Source: Halogeometricum sp. S3BR5-2
GTDB taxonomy: Archaea; Halobacteriota; Halobacteria; Halobacteriales; Haloferacaceae
Length of the DNA stretch: 64,000 nt
Assembly: GCF_031624635.1 (NCBI RefSeq)
Contig: NZ_JAMQOQ010000001.1
Location: forward strand, 1,054,001-1,118,000
Direction of reading: 5' to 3'
The first letter of the stretch is position 1; each line of letters opens with the position of its first letter. The notes beneath the pieces are model-generated. The model was not told the DNA's origin. It did no database searches and saw only the letters and a program-made list of their open reading frames with translations. Of the stretch, positions 51,651 to 60,287 are shown piece by piece. Position numbers and translations under genes: made by a program.

Positions 51651-53557
51651 ATCGACCCCACTCCCGCGAAGACGAGATAGCAGACGGCGACCAGCAGTCC
51701 GGAGTGCAGCAGCGCCTCGTACCGGCCCCTGCTGGCCGTGCCGGCGAACCACCCCGAGGCGAGCATCGTCGCCTGCGTCGTCACGTACAGTCGGTGGCGG
51801 TCCCGCGCGAGGTCGATGGCGTTCGGGTCGATAGCGACGCTGTCGAGGTTCGCCATCGACGACAACTGCGCGAACCCGTCGAACACGTGCGACCCCGTCG
51901 CCACCGTGATGCCGACGACCAGCAGGGCGGTCGTCCACCCGACGGCGACGTAGACGACCATTCCCGAGCGAAGGGCCTTCCGTGCGTGGTAGAGTCTCCC
52001 AATCTCGGACTGTAGCATCTCGAACACCGTTCCCGTGTCGCTGCCGGCGTCGAGGGCGCCGATGACGAGTCCGATTGTCTGTTCGGCCATCGGCGTCCCG
52101 ACGCGTTCGACGAAGCGGTCGAGGGCGGCCGTGCGGAGGTCCTCGTCGGTCCCCGCGTTCGGGGAGGTGAGACTGAGGTTGAGCGCGAGGTCGGCCACGT
52201 CGGCCGAGAGCGGTCCCAGGTCGACGTTTCCGGCGACGTGTTCGACCGCCTCCGGGAACGGGCGTCCGAGGCTGACGTGCCCGGAGATGGCGTGGACGAA
52301 GTCCTTTAATTCTCTATCTTTCGCGTCGTCGACGCGCGCCCGGCGGACGGCGACGGCGCCGACCGAGACGGCGTAGACGACGTACCCCGCGAGGACGACG
52401 CCGACGGCGTCCGCGCCGACGACGGCCGCGAGGAGGCCGGCGGCGACGCCGAACGGGACGAAGGCGAGCGTCGCACTCGCCGGGTTGGTCGTCGCCGTCG
52501 AGAGCATCCCGAGCGTCGTCGCCGGGCGGGCGTAGCCGACTCGCTGGTCGGGCGGCCGAATCGTGGCGACGAGCACGGATGCCCCCAGACCGACGACAAG
52601 GATGAACGCGCCGTTGCCGTAGACGACGAGGCCGCGGAGCGTCGTCGTCCCCGCCGGCGTCGTCACCGTCGCGGACAGGCCGGGCGTGATGACGCTCATG
52701 ACGGTCAGCGTGATGACGAACAGGGCGGGGAGGACGAGGAGGACGATGAATATCTCCGCGAGGAGTTCGAGAAAGCCCTCCGCCTGCCGCCGCGCGCGGT
52801 CCTCCCGGTGGCCGAGCATCCGACTCTCCATGCGGAGGTAGTTCCGGAGGGCGTCCGAACCCTGGTCGGCGTGCTCGCCGAACTTCAGCAGGAAGGGGGC
52901 GAGCGTGTTCTGCGCCGGGGTGTCGCGGGCGACGCGCCGGAGGCCGGCGTTGACGTTGCCGGTCATCGCGGCGGTGTTCAGCGCCTTTCGACAGGAGACG
53001 GCCGTCTCGCCGTACGCCCGCGTGTCGGCGACGCGGCGGAGCATCGCTCGCCGGCCGTCGCTCCCGGAGGCGAGGACGTGCAGGTAGCGGACGGCGCCGG
53101 GGAGCGTCCGGTCGATGTTCGACCGGCGCGCCGCGGCGGCCCACCGGAGGTACCGGCCGCCGAGAGCGACGACGGCGCGCTTAGCGACGAGACCGACCGC
53201 ACAGGCGGCGATAACGCCGATTACGACCGGCGGCAGTCGGGGGACCGGGGTCCGTCCGACCAGCGGAACGACCGCTTCCGCGAACGCGACCCACCCGTCG
53301 AGCGTCCGCCGCGGGAGGGCGAGGACGACGAGGGGGAACGGGACGGCGACGGCGAGCATCGCCAGCCACGACGCGCCGTACACCCGCGCGAGGAACAGGT
53401 CGAACCCGACGCGCAGGTCGGTCCCGCGGTAGTCGCGGCGGTGACGCTCGTGCCGAGGAGCGTCGGCGTGGCGGGCGAACAGGGCGTACAGAGTGCGGTC
53501 GAGAACCGACAGCGAGTCGTCGCGCGCGGCGGTCGACGGGGCGGCCGTCTCGGTCAC
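51647..53557 (-). CDS. Type IV pilus assembly platform protein (PilC/TadC-like)
   Basis: This 636-aa polytopic protein has two T2SF/GspF-type cytoplasmic domains. The first is about residues 150-260 (RTLPGAVRYLHVLASGSDGR...PFLLKFGEHADQGSDALRNYL). The second is about 425-535 (KDFVHAISGHVSLGRPFPEAVEH). They are separated and followed by groups of hydrophobic helices (about 65-105, 280-355, 370-410 and 545-630). It anchors the ATPase and lifts pilins out of the membrane. It overlaps the ATPase gene (ATGA), so the two are translated together. Confidence 0.92.
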   Translation of the reverse strand: MTETAAPSTAARDDSLSVLDRTLYALFARHADAPRHERHRRDYRGTDLRVGFDLFLARVYGASWLAMLAVAVPFPLVVLALPRRTLDGWVAFAEAVVPLVGRTPVPRLPPVVIGVIAACAVGLVAKRAVVALGGRYLRWAAAARRSNIDRTLPGAVRYLHVLASGSDGRRAMLRRVADTRAYGETAVSCRKALNTAAMTGNVNAGLRRVARDTPAQNTLAPFLLKFGEHADQGSDALRNYLRMESRMLGHREDRARRQAEGFLELLAEIFIVLLVLPALFVITLTVMSVITPGLSATVTTPAGTTTLRGLVVYGNGAFILVVGLGASVLVATIRPPDQRVGYARPATTLGMLSTATTNPASATLAFVPFGVAAGLLAAVVGADAVGVVLAGYVVYAVSVGAVAVRRARVDDAKDRELKDFVHAISGHVSLGRPFPEAVEHVAGNVDLGPLSADVADLALNLSLTSPNAGTDEDLRTAALDRFVERVGTPMAEQTIGLVIGALDAGSDTGTVFEMLQSEIGRLYHARKALRSGMVVYVAVGWTTALLVVGITVATGSHVFDGFAQLSSMANLDSVAIDPNAIDLARDRHRLYVTTQATMLASGWFAGTASRGRYEALLHSGLLVAVCYLVFAGVGSI

Positions 53558-55872
53558 CGGTGCGCTCCCGACGCTCCGGCCTCAGCCGCCTCGTTGGCCT
53601 CGCTCGACCCGGTCCCCTCGTCCTTTCTCTCCTCTCCGCCCTCGGCCATCCTTCGGCGGACGCGTTCGACCGTCGCCGCCTCGTCGGTCCGGAGGTCGGA
53701 GAGGAAGCCGAACACCCGGTCGAAGTCGGAGACGTTCTCGCGGACGAGGTACTCGACGTACCCCCGCTTCCGCAGGAACTCGGCCTCGACCGCTTCGACC
53801 TCCCGGTCGGTCGCGGCGGCGACGCGGTGGAACACGCGGTGCGAGAGGCGGCGGTGCTCGTCGCCGAGTCGCGGGTGGTCGTGCGCGACGGCGAACGACC
53901 CGTCGGTCTCCCGCCACAGGACGGCGTTCCAGTAGAGCGTCTGGCCGCCCTTCTCGATGGACCCCTTTCGCGCCGTCGGCGGGAGCGCGTCGTACCCCGC
54001 CTCGTCGACGAGTTCGACGACTTCGGCGACGTAGCGCTTCCCGTCGACGCGGTGCGGGAACACCACGAGGTCCAATTCGCGCAGGAGGTAGACCGGGAGG
54101 CCCTGTTCGACGACGCGGTTGACAAGCGTCTCCACGTCCTCGGCGTGGGTCGTCCCGACGACGCCGTGACCGGTGTTCAGTACCTCGGCGAACGTCTCGA
54201 ACGACGCGGGCGTGTTCACCTCGGCGATGACCTCCACGTCGGGGTTGAGGTAGTTGGCCTCGGTCATCAGGTCGGCCATCGAGACGCGCTTGAACTCCGA
54301 CTCGTGTTCGCGCGTCGTCAGCGAGATGCCCGTCTCGTGCGGGAGGCGGACCTCCCGCGCCCCCTCGTCGATGCTCACCGGGCGATGGTCGTAGGGGATA
54401 AAGGGCATGTGCGCGTTCATGAGCGTCGTCTTCCCGACGCCCGTCGGCCCGGAGAACAGGACGACGCGGCGGTGTTCGTACAGCATCCACAGCAGGGCGA
54501 CCAACTCGACGGGCAGGGCGTCGAGGCGGACCAGGTCCACCGGCGTCATCGGGTCGGCGGCCTGCTTGCGGATGGAGACGTGCGGGCCGTCCGCGGAGAT
54601 GACCGGCAGGGCGACGGCGCAGCGAATCGTCTCTTCGACCCCCTCGGGTCGGAGGTTCACCTTCGCCGAGGGGCGAGACGCGTTCAACTCCACGCCGTCG
54701 GCGGCCGCCAATTGGGTGACGACGTTGACGAAACTCGTCTCGTCCTCGAAGGCGAGGTTCGTCGGGACGCGACCGCCGCCGATAGGGGTGCCGTCGACGA
54801 CGCCGGCGCGCGGGATGACCTTCACGCGTTCGCCGACGCGGTTCGCCTCGACGTCTTCGAGGTCAGGGTCGCGGATGGGAATCGACAGGACGCCCTCTCC
54901 GACGTAGTCGCGGAGGACGTAGTAGACGAGGTCCTCCAACCGGTCCTCGGCGAACCGCCGGTCGACGGGCGGGAGGGCGAGTCCGTACTCCGAGAGCGCC
55001 GACCGGACCCGGTACTCGGTCGCCTCGACCCACGCGCGGGTGTTTCGCGCCGTCAGGCGCCGCGAGAGAAACTGACGGGCGCGTTCGCGGACGAACCCGC
55101 GTCGGTCCTCGACCACCTCGCCGGCGTTGGCCTCCCAGATCCGCTCCTTGCACTCGGCGATGAGTTCCTCGTCGCCGGGGAGGAGGTCGGGTTCGAGGAC
55201 GGCGTACTTCGTCGTGAAGCGGTCGTCGCCGAGAAGGTGGTCGCGGTGCAGCACCACGTCGACGTCGAACCCGCAGAACGGGACGGTGTAGTGACGGAGT
55301 CGCTCGCCCGCTACCCGGTCCGCGAATTCGGCGTCCGTCCGGTAACTGGTCGTCGCGGGGGCGTAGTTCTCGGTGTGGACGACGAGCGTTCCGTCCGCGC
55401 CGTCCTGACTCACGTCGACAACCTCGATGCGGTCGTCCAGCGCCAACGGGGTCATCTCACCCAGGAGGCGCAACTCGCAGAGCGCGTAGTACTCGATGCG
55501 GCGCCGGGCGGCGGGCGACACGTCGAGCAGGCGGTCGAACACGCGCCGATACTTCGGAGGCACGCCGGCCTCGGCGCGTTCGGCGGTGCCCTCGCGGGTC
55601 AGCGGTCGGCGGCGGTTGACGACCGAGAAGTGGTCGTCGACGGTCCGCAAGGCGGACTCCTCGCGCGGACCCAAACCGGGTTCGGACACCTCGTATCGAA
55701 AGCCGACGCCGTCGCCGTCGCGCACGGTGACGACGACTTCCGGGACTACCTCGTACTGCGTTCGGACGTCCGGGGCGTACCACGCGTCCCCGTCGTTCGG
55801 GGGAAGGGGCGGCGGCACGTCTCCAGCCGCCACCTCGTTCGGACTCGCGTCGTTCTCCGCTGAACCGTTCAT
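53554..55872 (-). CDS. Type IV pilus/secretion ATPase (PilB/TadA-like)
   Basis: This 772-aa ATPase of the VirB11/PilB family powers pilus assembly. A long N-terminal domain is followed by the ATPase core: Walker A FSGPTGVGKTTLMNAH (about 467-482), Asp box DEGAREVRLPHE, Walker B-like DVEVIAEVNTP and the His box VVGTTHAEDVETLVNR. The ATG at 55872 has a perfect GGAGGT a few bases upstream, and an AT-rich TATA box lies at 55930-55942. It is the first gene of a seven-gene operon ending at 48713. Confidence 0.94.
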   Translation of the reverse strand: MNGSAENDASPNEVAAGDVPPPLPPNDGDAWYAPDVRTQYEVVPEVVVTVRDGDGVGFRYEVSEPGLGPREESALRTVDDHFSVVNRRRPLTREGTAERAEAGVPPKYRRVFDRLLDVSPAARRRIEYYALCELRLLGEMTPLALDDRIEVVDVSQDGADGTLVVHTENYAPATTSYRTDAEFADRVAGERLRHYTVPFCGFDVDVVLHRDHLLGDDRFTTKYAVLEPDLLPGDEELIAECKERIWEANAGEVVEDRRGFVRERARQFLSRRLTARNTRAWVEATEYRVRSALSEYGLALPPVDRRFAEDRLEDLVYYVLRDYVGEGVLSIPIRDPDLEDVEANRVGERVKVIPRAGVVDGTPIGGGRVPTNLAFEDETSFVNVVTQLAAADGVELNASRPSAKVNLRPEGVEETIRCAVALPVISADGPHVSIRKQAADPMTPVDLVRLDALPVELVALLWMLYEHRRVVLFSGPTGVGKTTLMNAHMPFIPYDHRPVSIDEGAREVRLPHETGISLTTREHESEFKRVSMADLMTEANYLNPDVEVIAEVNTPASFETFAEVLNTGHGVVGTTHAEDVETLVNRVVEQGLPVYLLRELDLVVFPHRVDGKRYVAEVVELVDEAGYDALPPTARKGSIEKGGQTLYWNAVLWRETDGSFAVAHDHPRLGDEHRRLSHRVFHRVAAATDREVEAVEAEFLRKRGYVEYLVRENVSDFDRVFGFLSDLRTDEAATVERVRRRMAEGGEERKDEGTGSSEANEAAEAGASGAHR

Positions 55873-56060
55873 CGAACCTCCCCGACTCGGGCGGTACGCG
55901 TCATCGAAGTATCGTTGTCAGATTTCAGTATATATAATTTGATAATCGACTCCGAGAGATGGATCACCTCAGAAGTGCTCTTTAGAGGCCCTCTAAATGC
56001 CCGAAGAAGCAGAGAGGTGTGTTTTCTCACCCAGCAGAAAGCAGAGCGGCCCTCCGAACT

Positions 56061-56090
56061 GTAGATATCAATATCAATACTGATATCTAC
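56061..56090. repeat. Palindrome GTAGATATCA-N10-TGATATCTAC
   Basis: Perfect 10-bp arms surround a 10-base AT-rich loop that itself contains ATATCAATA. It lies just left of two ORB-like motifs downstream of orc. It could be a regulator site or part of the origin region. Confidence 0.7.
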
Positions 56091-56116
56091 TGCGCCGTCG
56101 AAATCTCTCCGATGGA

Positions 56117-56186
56117 CCCCATGTGCGAAGTGAATTTCGGGTCGCGATGCTCGGTGGGGACACCCCGTGTGCGAGATGATTTTCCG
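56117..56186. promoter_or_regulatory. Two ORB-like motifs downstream of orc
   Basis: CCCCATGTGCGAAGTGAATTTC (56117-56138) and CCCCGTGTGCGAGATGATTTTC (56163-56184) match the motif repeated on the other side of the orc gene. The second ends 25 bases before the orc stop codon. Confidence 0.75.
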
Positions 56187-56208
56187 CGGGAGGACGCCCC
56201 GCTCTCGG

Positions 56209-57552
56209 CTACTCCTCTTCGAAGAAATCCGCGACCTGCGCGTCGACGACGGACCTGATGAGGTCCTCCTCGTGTTCGGCCGCTTCGAGCCGGATGTCGT
56301 CTTCGAGCGTCTCGGCGACGACGCTGGGGTCGTCGACGAACGTGTACTCCTTGTGGACGCCGCTGCCGTAGCCGCGGCCGCGCTTCTCCGAGACGACGAA
56401 GTTGTAGGTCTCCGCCTCGTTCATGTATCGGAGGTAGGAGTCGCGCGACTTCTCGTCGGTGTCCAGGAGGTCGGTGAGATACTGGTAGACGCGGTAGGCG
56501 ACCGTGCTGGGGACGGCGTCCAGCGTGCGCTGTGCGTGAACGGGAACGACAGCGGTCGCGTACAGCGAGAGCTTCTTCTGGGCCGACAGTCCCTGCATCT
56601 GCGTCAGCGTCCGGTCGCGCTCGGCCTCCTTCTGCGCGTCGCGCACGTCCGCCTCGCAGATGGTCCCCGTCCCCTGCCGATCCGCGATTTCGCCGGCCTT
56701 CCGGAACAGGTCGATAGCCTTGCGGGCGTCGCCGTGGTCCTGCGCGGCGAACGCCGCGCTGAGCGGGATGATGCCGTCTTCGAGCACGCCCTCCTGATAG
56801 GCGTCGCGGCGCCGTTCGAGGATGGCCTGTAGCTGGTTCGCGTCGTAATCGGAGAAGACGACGTCCTGCGGGTTGAACGAACTCTCCGCCCGTCCGTCGA
56901 GGTCCTCCATGAACCGGGGGTCGTTCGTCAGCGCGGCGACCGAGACGTGCCCCTCGATGCGGCCCAACTGCGAGGCGCGCGATAGTTGGTACAGCAGTTT
57001 CGAGTGGGCCGGCTCGTCGTTCGGGTCGCGCTGGCGGCCCACCAGCAGGTCCACCTCGTCGAGGATGATGATGACCGAGTCGAAGTTGTTCGTGAGAATC
57101 TCGTAGAAGCGGGTGAGCTTCTGGTCCGTCGAGATGCCGCTCTCGGGGACCCCCACCTCGACGCCGGCCTCGGCGGCCGCGCTCTCGACGAGTCGGTACA
57201 CCGCCCGGTCGTGCGACTTTATCGTCTGGCAGTTGACCTCGATGAACCCGAGACGGTCGCCCTGCGCGGTGGCGAGTTCGAGCACCTGCTGGCACACCGC
57301 GTTGATGATGAGCGACTTTCCGGTTCCCGAGGGTCCGTAGAGCAGCATGTTGGGCGGTCGGTTCCCCTGCAGGGCGGGTCGCAGATAGGTGATGATGTCG
57401 TCCAACTGTTCGTCGCGCCCGACGATTCGGTCCTCGTCGATGACGGTGTCGGGGTCGAGAAGGGCCTTCTCCCGGAAGACGGAGTTCTGAACGCCCTCTT
57501 GGAGGCGCCCCTTGATAGACTGGGAGAGAGACTGGTCGTCGCCGTCGGCCAT
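56209..57552 (-). CDS. Orc1/Cdc6 family replication initiator
   Basis: This 447-aa origin-binding AAA+ ATPase has an N-terminal region (DPDTVIDEDRIVGRDEQLDD), Walker A LLYGPSGTGKSLIINA (about 70-85), Walker B SVIIILDEVDLLVGRQ (about 158-173), a sensor region (VAALTNDPRFMEDLDGRAES) and a C-terminal winged-helix domain (about 345-445). It recognises origin recognition boxes and loads MCM. Both sides of the gene carry the same ORB-like repeat, which ties this initiator to the adjacent origin. A TATA-like ATATTTAC about 27 bases upstream of the ATG indicates a leaderless transcript. Confidence 0.95.
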   Translation of the reverse strand: MADGDDQSLSQSIKGRLQEGVQNSVFREKALLDPDTVIDEDRIVGRDEQLDDIITYLRPALQGNRPPNMLLYGPSGTGKSLIINAVCQQVLELATAQGDRLGFIEVNCQTIKSHDRAVYRLVESAAAEAGVEVGVPESGISTDQKLTRFYEILTNNFDSVIIILDEVDLLVGRQRDPNDEPAHSKLLYQLSRASQLGRIEGHVSVAALTNDPRFMEDLDGRAESSFNPQDVVFSDYDANQLQAILERRRDAYQEGVLEDGIIPLSAAFAAQDHGDARKAIDLFRKAGEIADRQGTGTICEADVRDAQKEAERDRTLTQMQGLSAQKKLSLYATAVVPVHAQRTLDAVPSTVAYRVYQYLTDLLDTDEKSRDSYLRYMNEAETYNFVVSEKRGRGYGSGVHKEYTFVDDPSVVAETLEDDIRLEAAEHEEDLIRSVVDAQVADFFEEE

Positions 57553-58155
57553 GTTCCGAACTGCCGCGCCGCGCGTAAATATCCACGGAAACCGTGTGCG
57601 AGATTAAATACCGATGTATCGAGTTGCAGAGAACCTGTGTGGCCGAACTAGGAAAGGACCGATGCACCGCGGACGAAATCAATCGCCGCCTCCCTCCCCC
57701 CGTTTGCGAGATGATTTTCGGTACTCGACCGGGCCCGTCCGGTCCGAACGGTGAGACGATAGCACACACCGTGTGCGAGATGAAATCGCTCCCGATACTC
57801 GCTCGGCCGCAGCAACTCGGCGCCGGTCGTCACCCCCTCACCCCGTGTGCGAAGTGAATTGCCGAGAGTCAAGCGGGGGGCCGGTCCGCTTCGTCGTGCT
57901 TCGAGCGGCAAAGCGCGTAGTATCAGAAGAGATAGTACCAAACCGCTCGATTACAGCTACATTACGGGTTCTGTTATCAAAGCATATAGATAAAAGTGCC
58001 TATCTTCAACAACTCCCGTCGCGCGGTTTTGGCCCGTCCGACGTCGTCCTGTCGACTCGATTCTGACGATCAGGGCCGCCTGTACCCGCGGCTGTCTCCC
58101 CCGGCCCCTCCGTCCCCGATTTCATCTCGCACACGGGGTGGGGGAGGTGGGGGTT
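57553..58155. other. Replication origin with ORB-like repeats and AT-rich unwinding element
   Basis: Four motifs of the form C-tract + CCGT(G/T)TGCGA(G/A)(A/G)TGAATTTT lie in one orientation at about 57592-57610, 57698-57721, 57767-57789 and 57841-57864. A fifth is inverted at 58117-58138 (TTTCATCTCGCACACGGGGT) and continues into a long G-run. Between 57900 and 58015 lies an AT-rich stretch (rich in ATTA, TTATCAAAG and ATAGATAAAAG), the candidate duplex-unwinding element. Inverted ORBs flanking an AT-rich core next to orc is the canonical haloarchaeal origin design. The interval contains no other gene. Confidence 0.88.
58132..58153 (+). repeat. G-rich tract at the right ORB (possible G-quadruplex)
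   Basis: GGGGTGGGGGAGGTGGGGG contains four G-runs (4, 5, 2 and 5) directly after the inverted ORB. The G-string of haloarchaeal ORBs contributes to Orc binding. Four runs could also fold into a two-tier quadruplex, given that one run is only GG. Confidence 0.5.
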
Positions 58156-58279
58156 CAGTTCTCGACTGGGGTGGGCTCCAGACGTCGGACTCGAACTCGA
58201 CCCGAGGACCGTACTCCGGTACGCCTCCCGAAACGCCCCCACCGAGCGCCTTATTCCAATCCGTCCCTTGACACTGGTG

Positions 58280-59878
58280 ATGGCTCCATCCCCCCGCGAA
58301 GAGCCGACGCTGTCGCCCCCCGTTCCGCCGGAGTCCGACGACGCGTGCGTCCTCTGGCACCGGCGCAACCTCCGCCTCACGGACGACCGAGCGGTCGAGT
58401 ACGCGACGGCGAACTACGACACCGTCTGTCCGTTATTCATTTTCGACCCGCGGTTCTACGGGGCGGACGGCCTCGCCTGCGACGCCCGGTTACGATTCCT
58501 CCACGAGTGTCTGGCCGACCTCGAAGACCAGTACACGAAGGAAGGAACGACCCTCGTCTACGCGCACGGGTCGCCGGTCGACGTCCTCGATTCGTTCCTC
58601 GACGCGGGGTGGGACGCCGTCGTCAATCGGGAGGCGACGGGGCGGTACGGGAAGGAGCGAGACGACGCGCTGGCCGCCCGCGACGGCGTGCGGTTCGTCG
58701 CCGACGACGGTATCCGGTACGGGCAGTCCGACCGGGAGGGGTGGGCCGAGCACGCGGAGTCGTACTTCGAGAGCGACCCCAATCGCCCACACGAGTCGGG
58801 GTTCGGGAGGCACGACCTCCCGTCGACAGTCGATATCGACGCCATCGAAGGCGAGTACGACGTTTCGCCGTCGAAGACGGACGTGCCGACGGGCGGCCGC
58901 ACGGCGGCGCTCGCCCGTCTCGACAGATTCCTCGACGTCGTCCACGAGTACCAAGCGAACGTCAGCAGTCCGCTGGGAGCGGCGACGCGCGCCAGTCGGC
59001 TGTCGGCGCACCTCCGCTTCGGTGCCCTCTCGGTGCGCGAGGTGTACCAGGCGCTCGACGACGCCATCGACTCCAACGGCAAGGAGGCGTTCGTCTCCAG
59101 ACTGTTCTGGAACCGCCACTACACGCAGAAGCTGGCCGACTGGTCGGGATGGATGGACACGGCGGTCAACCCGGTGCTCGAAGGCATCTACGCCGACAAT
59201 GGTGACGAGGAGCTGATCCGCGCGTGGAAACGCGGGCGGACCGGCTTCCCGATGGTCGACGCGTCGATGCGCTGTCTCCGGGAAACCGGCTGGCTCAACT
59301 TCCGGATGCGGGCGATGTGCGCGTCGGTGTTCAGCTTCGTCCTCAAACAACCCTGGCAAGTCGGCGCCGATTACATGTACTATCACCTCATCGACGCCGA
59401 CCCCGCCATCAACTACACGCAGTGGCAGAGCCAGAGCGGACTGAAGGGAATCGGTGCGATTCGCGTGTACAACCCCCGAAAGCAGGTCCGGGACAACGAC
59501 CCCGAGGGCGACTTCGTCAAGCGCTGGGTGCCCGAACTCGACCCCGTCCCCGCGAAGTACCTGGACCGCCCGGAGCGGATGCCGCTGTCGCTGCAGGACG
59601 AACTCGGCGTCGACGTCGGCGAGGACTATCCGTATCCGGTGGTCGACTACGACCGCGAGCGACGGGCGGCGCTGGACACCTTCGCCGGCCTCCGTGCGGA
59701 GTCCGAGGCGGCGATGCGAGAACCCGACGTATTCCGTCGGGCGTCGTTGTCGCCGAAGAGTCGGAACATCGTCGAGCAGGCGACGACCCGATCGGACGGG
59801 GCGGGGACACAGTCCGCCGAGTCAGCGGGCTCCGACTCCGAGTCCGCGAACGAACAGGCGGGACTCGACCAGTTCTAA
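58280..59878 (+). CDS. phr: Deoxyribodipyrimidine photolyase/cryptochrome family
   Basis: This light-driven repair enzyme for UV-induced pyrimidine dimers binds FAD and an antenna cofactor. The 532-aa product has an alpha/beta antenna domain (ACVLWHRRNLRLTDDRAVEY and on) and the FAD/catalytic domain with the hallmark RTGFPMVDASMRCLRETGWL, then RMRAMCASVFSF and NYTQWQSQSGLKG. The ATG at 58280 is used; the TTG at 58268 is possible. The C-terminal 45 residues are Ser/Glu-rich. It reads away from the origin. Confidence 0.93.
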   Translation: MAPSPREEPTLSPPVPPESDDACVLWHRRNLRLTDDRAVEYATANYDTVCPLFIFDPRFYGADGLACDARLRFLHECLADLEDQYTKEGTTLVYAHGSPVDVLDSFLDAGWDAVVNREATGRYGKERDDALAARDGVRFVADDGIRYGQSDREGWAEHAESYFESDPNRPHESGFGRHDLPSTVDIDAIEGEYDVSPSKTDVPTGGRTAALARLDRFLDVVHEYQANVSSPLGAATRASRLSAHLRFGALSVREVYQALDDAIDSNGKEAFVSRLFWNRHYTQKLADWSGWMDTAVNPVLEGIYADNGDEELIRAWKRGRTGFPMVDASMRCLRETGWLNFRMRAMCASVFSFVLKQPWQVGADYMYYHLIDADPAINYTQWQSQSGLKGIGAIRVYNPRKQVRDNDPEGDFVKRWVPELDPVPAKYLDRPERMPLSLQDELGVDVGEDYPYPVVDYDRERRAALDTFAGLRAESEAAMREPDVFRRASLSPKSRNIVEQATTRSDGAGTQSAESAGSDSESANEQAGLDQF

Positions 59879-59921
59879 CCGCGCGGCGGCCCTCCCGGAC
59901 GCGCGATATACGGGAACGCAC

Positions 59922-60242
59922 TCACGAATCCGCGTCGCTCCCGTCGTTCGGAAGGAGCGTCGAGACCAACAGCACGACGAGCACGAAGAGCGTAAGGAGC
60001 AACAGCGTCTCTCGCTGCGCCTGCACGACGGCGACGTCGAACACGCTCGTCAACAGCTCTCGCTGCGCGGGGGAGAGGGCGGCGAGGAACTCCCGCTGCG
60101 CCCCTCTCGTCGCCGTCTCCGCGGCTTCTTCGAGAGCCAGCGCGAGCGCTGCTCGGTCACCGGCCGGCACCGCCGCGTCCGTGGCGGTCAGTACGCCGTC
60201 GACGACGCCGCCGTAGAATCGCCGCAGCAAGTACGTGCCCAC
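59922..60242 (-). CDS. Small protein with C-terminal membrane helix (106 aa)
   Basis: This is an unrecognised 106-aa protein. A helical N-terminal 75 residues (AGDRAALALALEEAAETATR and so on) is followed by one strong hydrophobic helix (about 78-97, TLLLLTLFVLVVLLVSTLL) and an acidic end. It is probably membrane-attached. It lies between the photolyase (convergent) and the channel gene. Confidence 0.6.
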   Translation of the reverse strand: MGTYLLRRFYGGVVDGVLTATDAAVPAGDRAALALALEEAAETATRGAQREFLAALSPAQRELLTSVFDVAVVQAQRETLLLLTLFVLVVLLVSTLLPNDGSDADS

Positions 60243-60287
60243 GATAGCGGTCCCGAACGGCGAGCATCAAGCCCCTACTCGGCGGGT

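Larger units (their letters stand above)
55873..56208. other. Intergenic region between the pilus operon and orc: promoter, palindromes and two ORB-like motifs
   Basis: The pilus promoter (TATA AATTATATATAC, 55930-55942, minus strand) and its Shine-Dalgarno GGAGGT (near 55876-55882) lie at the left. TTTAGAGG-C-CCTCTAAA (55981-55997) is a perfect palindrome. A 30-base palindrome occupies 56061-56090. Two origin-recognition-box-like motifs are at 56117-56140 and 56163-56186. No gene is present. Confidence 0.75.

Noticed and set aside
56117-56186. Interpretation of the ORB-like pair as an operator of the pilus operon only
   Set aside because: The same motif recurs four to five times upstream of orc around an AT-rich core, which fits an origin much better.
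57594-58066. Small ORFs inside the origin region (87 and 97 aa)
   Set aside because: They consist of ORB repeats and AT-rich DNA in translation and have no coding bias.
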